Shown: piece after piece, positions 57,655 to 64,000 of the stretch
How the letters are laid out: every line of letters begins with the position of its first letter
Numbering within the stretch: position 1 is the stretch's first letter
Source of the DNA: Rhabdaerophilum calidifontis
GTDB taxonomy: Bacteria > Pseudomonadota > Alphaproteobacteria > Rhizobiales > Beijerinckiaceae
Reading direction: 5' to 3'
Assembly: GCF_008641065.1 (NCBI RefSeq)
Contig: NZ_VTRS01000001.1
Location: 248,001 to 312,000, forward strand
DNA: 64,000 bases
The notes under the pieces: model-generated
The model's database searches: none
What the model saw: the letters and a program-made list of their open reading frames with translations, nothing else
Told to the model about the DNA's origin: nothing
Made by a program: the position numbers and the translations under genes

Positions 57655-58674
57655 ATGGGCAGTCTCCGCCGGCGGGCCCTGCTCGCCGGGCTCCTGGCCT
57701 GGTCCGCCGCGCTTGCCGCCCCGGCGGCGGCGCTCGACCGCGCCGCCCCGCGCGCGCTGGAGATCATCGCCTATCCGCTCAAGGGCTTCGTGATCGGCGA
57801 GCCGGACCGGCGTGTCTTCGGGCGGCTCACGTTTCTCGGCGGGCTCGAATTGCGCGCGCACGACCCGGATTTCGGCGGCATTTCGAGCCTTCGGATCGCG
57901 CGCGACGGCGAGCGCTTCATCGCCGTGACCGATCAGGCGCATTGGATCACCGGGCGGATCGTTGCGCGCGACGGTGCGCCCGCGGCGATCGCGGAGGCGC
58001 GGATCGCGCCGATTCTCGGCCCGGTCGGCACACCGCTGAAGCGCACGCGCCATTTCGACACCGAGGCGCTCGCCTGGCAGGGGAACACGCTCTTTGTCGC
58101 CACCGAGAGGGCGCATGACATCCTCCGCTTCGAGCTGCCGGCGGGGGGAATGCCCGGCCGCGGCCGGGTGATCGAGGTGCCGGCGGCGTTCCGCGATCTC
58201 GAGGGCAATCGCGGCATCGAGGCGCTGGCGGTTCTGCCGCCGCGCGCGGCGCAGGCGGGCCAGCTCCTCGCCTTCGCGGAGCGCGCGCCGGCGCGCTGGC
58301 GGATGGCGGATCATGTCGGCTTCATCCTCGGTCCGGGCGGGGGGCGCGTGAGCCTGCGGCGGATCGGCGATTACGACGTGACCGACATCGCCTTCCTGCC
58401 GGATGGCGATCTCCTCGTGCTGGAGCGGCGCTTCGTGCCCATTCTCGGGCTCGGCCTGCGCATCCGCCGCATCGCGCTCGCCGCCATCCGGCCCGGCGCG
58501 CGGCTCGACGGCGAGATCCTGATCGAGGCCGATGGCGGGGTGCAGATCGACAATATGGAGGCGCTCGCGGCGCATCGCGATGCCGAGGGCCGGACGATCC
58601 TCACCATCGTCTCGGACAACAATTTCTCGATCCTCCAGCGGACCTTGCTGCTGCGCTTCGCGCTTCAGGAATGA
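57655..58674 (+). CDS. Exported phytase-like esterase family protein
   Basis: 339 residues. A Tat-like N-terminus (SLRRRALLAGLLAWSAALA, about 2-20 from the ATG) precedes a domain of the esterase-like activity of phytase family: GGISSLRIARDGERFIAVTD, RHFDTEALAW, GIEALAVLP and a closing VSDNNFSILQRTLLLRF. It often follows cobT in this group. Substrate unknown. An in-frame GTG at 57649, overlapping the cobT stop, is an alternative start two codons upstream. Confidence 0.82.
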   Translation: MGSLRRRALLAGLLAWSAALAAPAAALDRAAPRALEIIAYPLKGFVIGEPDRRVFGRLTFLGGLELRAHDPDFGGISSLRIARDGERFIAVTDQAHWITGRIVARDGAPAAIAEARIAPILGPVGTPLKRTRHFDTEALAWQGNTLFVATERAHDILRFELPAGGMPGRGRVIEVPAAFRDLEGNRGIEALAVLPPRAAQAGQLLAFAERAPARWRMADHVGFILGPGGGRVSLRRIGDYDVTDIAFLPDGDLLVLERRFVPILGLGLRIRRIALAAIRPGARLDGEILIEADGGVQIDNMEALAAHRDAEGRTILTIVSDNNFSILQRTLLLRFALQE

Positions 58675-58714
58675 GCCGGGCGGCGGAACGGCTTGCGAGG
58701 CAACTGCGCTTCTG

Positions 58715-58728
58715 TTAAGTTCTCTTAA
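58715..58728 (+). promoter_or_regulatory. CtrA-like TTAA pair upstream of the GH75-like gene
   Basis: TTAA-N6-TTAA in an AT-rich strip, 25 bases before the start. CtrA sites are normally TTAA-N7-TTAA, so the spacing is one short; I list it as a weak candidate. Confidence 0.25.
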
Positions 58729-58752
58729 AGGTTTCGAACAGCGGGGTCGGCT

Positions 58753-59697
58753 GTGAGAACTCTGCTTGTTTCAGCAATCTGTTGTTTTTCTGGTATTGCT
58801 GTCGCGCAGCAATGTCAGGTTGCCGATGTTGATCTTTTCGAGAGCCCGCGAATGCGGGAGCGGGTTCATCTGATCGGGCGCAGTGACGGCCAGCCGATGA
58901 GCCTCATCGCCTTCCGCGCCGGCCTGCGGGTAAACACCGACGGCGCGCCTATCTCCTATCACCCGGACGATCTGCGCGGGCGGGTCAAGGCGATCAACAA
59001 TATCTGCAACGGCGTCTCCGTGCGCGATATGGCCGGCCGGCGCCTCGGCTGCGGCGAGGCGCGCGCGGCGTTCGCCGCGTTCCGCGACCGGAACTGGGTG
59101 GAGCCGCCGGGCGTGACGATCCGCTGGCAGAACGTGATCGCGGCCCGGAGCGAGGGCGGCCGGAGCATCCCCTGCGTGTTCCGCTCCGGCCCGCATGCCG
59201 GGTATCTCGGCTCGCTGACGACGCTTAAGAACGGCCTTGCGCCGGCCGAGCGCGGCGAGTGCGAGGCGGCCGACCAGGTCGATCAGAGCCAGATCCCGAC
59301 GATCGTGCTGCCCGGTGGCGCCAATCCGCTGCGGCAGTTCGGGGCGCGAATCGGCGATCTCGTCGCGGTACGCAACCCGGAGACCGGCGTCGATGTGGCG
59401 GCGATCATCGCCGATGCCGGCCCGCCCGACAATCTCGGCGAAGGCTCCGTCGCGCTCAACATGCGCCTGCTCGGTGCGCCGCGTCCGCCGGCGACCTATG
59501 GCGAGGCGCTGCAGCTCGATACCGGGCCGAAGCAGATGATCGTGGTCATCGTGCCGGATTCGCGCGGCTTCCAGCCGCAACGGCCCTTCACGGCCGCCAA
59601 TCTCGAACAGCGGATCGGCGCCTATGCCGCGTCAAAAGGGCTGCCCGGCAACCTGAAGGCGCTGCTCGATTTCGCGAGCGCCTGCGCGCCCAATTGA
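58753..59697 (+). CDS. Exported GH75 (chitosanase)-like protein
   Basis: 314 residues from a GTG start with GGGG upstream. Signal peptide about 1-19 (ending GIAVAQQ). The body resembles the glycoside hydrolase 75 fold: an early LRVNTDGAPISYHPDD, then QIPTIVLPGG, GARIGDLVAVRNPETG, and the end DVAAIIADAGPPDNLGEGSVALN, which carries the Asp and Glu placed like the catalytic pair of GH75 enzymes. Fungal GH75 are chitosanases; bacterial relatives are mostly unstudied. The first 60 bases of the gene are AT-richer than the rest. Confidence 0.65.
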   Translation: MRTLLVSAICCFSGIAVAQQCQVADVDLFESPRMRERVHLIGRSDGQPMSLIAFRAGLRVNTDGAPISYHPDDLRGRVKAINNICNGVSVRDMAGRRLGCGEARAAFAAFRDRNWVEPPGVTIRWQNVIAARSEGGRSIPCVFRSGPHAGYLGSLTTLKNGLAPAERGECEAADQVDQSQIPTIVLPGGANPLRQFGARIGDLVAVRNPETGVDVAAIIADAGPPDNLGEGSVALNMRLLGAPRPPATYGEALQLDTGPKQMIVVIVPDSRGFQPQRPFTAANLEQRIGAYAASKGLPGNLKALLDFASACAPN

Positions 59698-59727
59698 GCC
59701 CCTGGACGGGGCGGTCCGCAAAGCAAA

Positions 59728-59749
59728 CGGCCGCCCGATGGGGCGGCCG
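59728..59749 (-). terminator. Terminator of rpmB
   Basis: CGGCCGCCC-GATG-GGGCGGCCG gives a 9-bp stem; on the minus strand it is followed by TTTGCTTT, so it looks like a rho-independent terminator for rpmB, 27 bases after its stop. It also lies downstream of the convergent GH75-like gene. Confidence 0.75.
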
Positions 59750-59776
59750 CGAAACCGGGTTCGTGAGGCGGGCGCC

Positions 59777-60061
59777 TCAGGCGCTGAGCTTCTTCTCGAT
59801 GTCGCGTTTCAAGTCGCGCGCCGTCGGCGAGAGATCCGCCGCATCCGCCTTAAGAAGAAAGGCATCGAGCCCGCCGCGATGCTCGACCGAGCGCAGCCCG
59901 TTGGCCGAGACGCGCAGCTTGACGGCGCGGTTTAGCGCATCCGAGGTGAGCGTCACATTGACCAGATTCGGCAGGAAGCGCCGCTTCGTCTTGCGGTTGG
60001 AATGGCTGACCTTGTGGCCAACCAGCACGCCCTTGCCAGTGAGCTCGCAAACACGGGACAT
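59777..60061 (-). CDS. rpmB: 50S ribosomal protein L28
   Basis: 94 residues. Classic L28 start [20 protein letters not shown], then [17 protein letters not shown] and the basic C-terminal part [17 protein letters not shown]. Cys in the first ten residues is present. Transcribed alone with its own terminator; divergent from the DUF3108 gene. Confidence 0.97.
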   Translation of the reverse strand: MSRVCELTGKGVLVGHKVSHSNRKTKRRFLPNLVNVTLTSDALNRAVKLRVSANGLRSVEHRGGLDAFLLKADAADLSPTARDLKRDIEKKLSA

Positions 60062-60271
60062 GACACGAAACCTTTCAAACCGGGCCGCCGCCGGATGCGG
60101 GGTCCGAGCAGCCCGGAGGCAAGCCTTCGAACTGGGTGAAAACCGAAGCGCCGCCTATAATCGAAGCGGCCTGGGCGGTCAACCTCCCCGCGCGGGCGCG
60201 ACGTTTCGAAGCTTGCCACGAATCGGCCACGGATTCACAACTAGATCGCGGATCAACAGGGGAGCTCGGCC

Positions 60272-61096
60272 TTGGCGGCGGCAGAGAGTGCACGATGGGT
60301 GCGGGCCGGGCGCGTTCCCGGCAGCGCAGTGGCGGGGCTCGCGGCGCTGCTGTTCGGCGTTGCGCCGGCCCTCGGCCAGAATGTCGAGGCGCAATATACG
60401 ATCACGCTGGCCGGGCTGACGATCGGCAAGGCGGCGATCAGCGGTCAATTGTCCGGCTCGTCCTACACGCTCAATGTCAGCTCCGCGCTGACGGGGCTCG
60501 TCGGTGCGGTCTCGCGCGGGCAGGGGTCGGCGGCTGCGCGCGGTCAGATCGGCGGGGGCACGGTGCTGACCAACGGGTTTTCGTTCTCCGCCAGCAACGG
60601 CACCGATCAGCGCTCGGTGCAGATCGTGGCGAGCGGTGGCTCCGTCCGCAGCGTGGTGATCGAGCCACCTTTCGACCAGAAGGATGACCGCGTGCCGGTG
60701 CGGCCCGCGCACAGGAACGGTGTGCTTGATCCGGTCAGCGCGCTGGTCATGCCGTCGAAGGCCGTCGATCCGCTCGACAAGGCCAATTGCGAGCGGCGCC
60801 TGCCGGTCTTCGACGGCAGCCAGCGCTTCGATATTGTTCTGTCCTATGCCGGAACGCAGCAGGTCGAGAGCGAGGGCGGCTATTCCGGTCCGGTTCTTGT
60901 CTGCGCGGCGCGCTACGTGCCCGTGGCCGGGCACAGGCCGAACCGCCGCGTGACGAAGTTCATGATCGAGAACCGCGACATGCAGGCCTGGCTCGCGCCG
61001 GTGAAGAGCGGCCGCCTGCTGCTGCCCTATCGGATCTCGGTGCGGACGATGATCGGCACCACGATCATCGAGGCAACGCGGTTCAATCCCGGCTGA
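60272..61096 (+). CDS. Exported DUF3108 domain protein
   Basis: 274 residues from a TTG start preceded by AGGGGAG; later in-frame GTG codons (60299, 60329) are alternatives. Signal peptide with a hydrophobic core AVAGLAALLFGVAPALGQ (about 19-36). The rest matches the DUF3108 pattern: AQYTITLAGLTIGKAAISG, DRVPVRPAHRNGVLDPVSAL, and KFMIENRDMQAWLAPVKSG. Proposed periplasmic; function unknown. The rpmB / DUF3108 / helicase neighbourhood is conserved in Hyphomicrobiales. A hairpin GTCCCG-GAA-CGGGAC (61108-61122) follows the stop. Confidence 0.82.
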   Translation: MAAAESARWVRAGRVPGSAVAGLAALLFGVAPALGQNVEAQYTITLAGLTIGKAAISGQLSGSSYTLNVSSALTGLVGAVSRGQGSAAARGQIGGGTVLTNGFSFSASNGTDQRSVQIVASGGSVRSVVIEPPFDQKDDRVPVRPAHRNGVLDPVSALVMPSKAVDPLDKANCERRLPVFDGSQRFDIVLSYAGTQQVESEGGYSGPVLVCAARYVPVAGHRPNRRVTKFMIENRDMQAWLAPVKSGRLLLPYRISVRTMIGTTIIEATRFNPG

Positions 61097-61752
61097 GGCG
61101 ATTGCCTGTCCCGGAACGGGACCGGGCGGTTAACGGGCGTCGCGCTTTTTCTAGAAATTCCGTCGCCGGCTCCGCATGCGCGTTCTGCGCGCAGAATGCG
61201 GGTTTCGGCGCGTTGCAGCCCGGTTTCGGCGCCAGAGGACCGGATTGGTGCGCGAGGCGAATCAGCGACGCCCGATTCGTGCCGGTTCCGTTCCAAGAAT
61301 GGGCCAAATCTTAACGCGGGCGCCTGTCCGCAGGGGGAGACGGGCTATCGAAGTATTAACCATGATTCCCGGAAGAATCGTCTTGACGGCGATCTCCGCT
61401 CGACTCGGCACGGGAGTCGAGCGGGCAGGGCGATTCGCAATGCTGAGTCGAGAGATTCAACAACATGTCGCGGAGCGACGGTTATGCTTCGCCATATCTT
61501 GTGCGTGAACAAAGCAAGACTCGACCCGAGTCAGCGATTCGGGCCGGATTCGTTCGCAGGCTGTTCGGAAGCTTTCAGCATCTGGCGATTCGCTCGGCCC
61601 GTCTGTGCCGGATTGGCACCAATTCCGGGGAATCGAGGCGCTGCGGCGGGAATCCGGTTGCCGATCGCCGGCCGGGTGCCCAGATAGCATTCATGCGCGG
61701 GTGCAGGCTGATGAAGCCGATTCGCACCCGGTCTGATGCAGCCGGAGCGCCC
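61097..61752. promoter_or_regulatory. Intergenic region with dense GANTC sites and inverted repeats
   Basis: 656 bases with no convincing gene. From 61259 to 61723 I count 17 GANTC sites (starts 61259, 61274, 61364, 61375, 61402, 61414, 61432, 61445, 61454, 61518, 61528, 61536, 61547, 61587, 61630, 61650, 61719), versus about one or two expected for this base composition, and none from 61741 to 63000. Several are inverted pairs: GATTC-CCGGAA-GAATC (61364-61379), CGACTC-7-GAGTCG (61401-61419), GACTCG-ACC-CGAGTC (61518-61532). There is also a 14-base palindrome TTCTGCGCGCAGAA (61183-61196), a direct repeat GGTTTCGGCGC (61201 and 61222) and a CtrA-type half-site TTAACCAT (61356-61363). GANTC is the CcrM methylation target, so methylation-dependent control of the helicase or another cell-cycle role is possible. 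Confidence 0.7.

Positions 61753-64000
<2,248 letters not shown>

Noticed and set aside
61097-61752. GANTC-rich gap as a chromosomal replication origin
   Set aside because: No DnaA-box-like TTATCCACA motif, no long AT-rich unwinding stretch, and neighbours are not those of known Hyphomicrobiales origins. Regulatory or structural roles remain open.

Overview
The window is a GC-rich (roughly two thirds G+C), densely coding chromosomal segment of an alphaproteobacterium, most probably of the order Hyphomicrobiales (Rhizobiales). The evidence is gene order: sdhCDAB, mdh-sucCD-sucAB-lpd, xerC/priA next to atpHAGDC, bolA-dnaJ-like-cobS-cobT, and rpmB followed by a DUF3108 gene and a SUV3-like helicase are all arrangements typical of that group. 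A local cluster of GANTC (CcrM-type) sites fits the same assignment. No genus is claimed. I see no phage, insertion sequence or CRISPR array; the tyrosine recombinase is housekeeping XerC.

Layout. 1-6.3 kb: a tricarboxylate transport locus, with tctD-tctE and an extra periplasmic binding protein on the minus strand, divergent from tctC-tctB-tctA. 6.4-9.5 kb: nirBD, NADH-dependent nitrite reduction, preceded by a sigma-54 type promoter with exact GG-N10-GC spacing and a two-hairpin leader. 9.6-10.9 kb: exbB-exbD with no tonB beside them. 10.95-12.0 kb: an AT-richer patch with a frame-disrupted secreted protein, ending at a tRNA-Ala(CGC). 12.1-13.4 kb: yggT, a P460-like heme protein and a DUF167 gene.

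13.5-39.6 kb is the energy core: sdhCDAB; a short set of accessory genes (MAPEG, Omp19-like lipoprotein, GST, GNAT, zapE, TetR); mdh-sucC-sucD-small membrane protein-sucA-sucB-lpd; convergent xerC; priA; and atpHAGDC. Most of the lower TCA cycle, complex II and F1 of ATP synthase lie within 26 kb. 39.6-52.3 kb is metabolic: an outer-membrane barrel, putA with divergent putR, terC divergent from an acyl-CoA synthetase, a COG0523 GTPase, a penicillin-binding D,D-carboxypeptidase, and an SCP2-type thiolase with an MFS transporter. 52.3-64 kb: a CNNM/HlyC-type CBS protein, bolA, the cobaltochelatase genes cobS and cobT with a J-domain partner, a phytase-like esterase, a GH75-like secreted protein, rpmB, DUF3108, and a SUV3-like helicase cut by the right edge.

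The most unusual signal is non-coding. In the 656-base gap before the helicase I count 17 GANTC sites within 465 bases, several as inverted pairs able to form hairpins, against none in the following 1.26 kb. Other points worth a second look are the codon-usage switch inside nirB at a domain border, the sigma-54 promoter and leader of nirB, the frame-broken two-repeat secreted protein beside the tRNA, a REP-like double hairpin inside the atp operon, and a three-half-site operator upstream of the thiolase gene.
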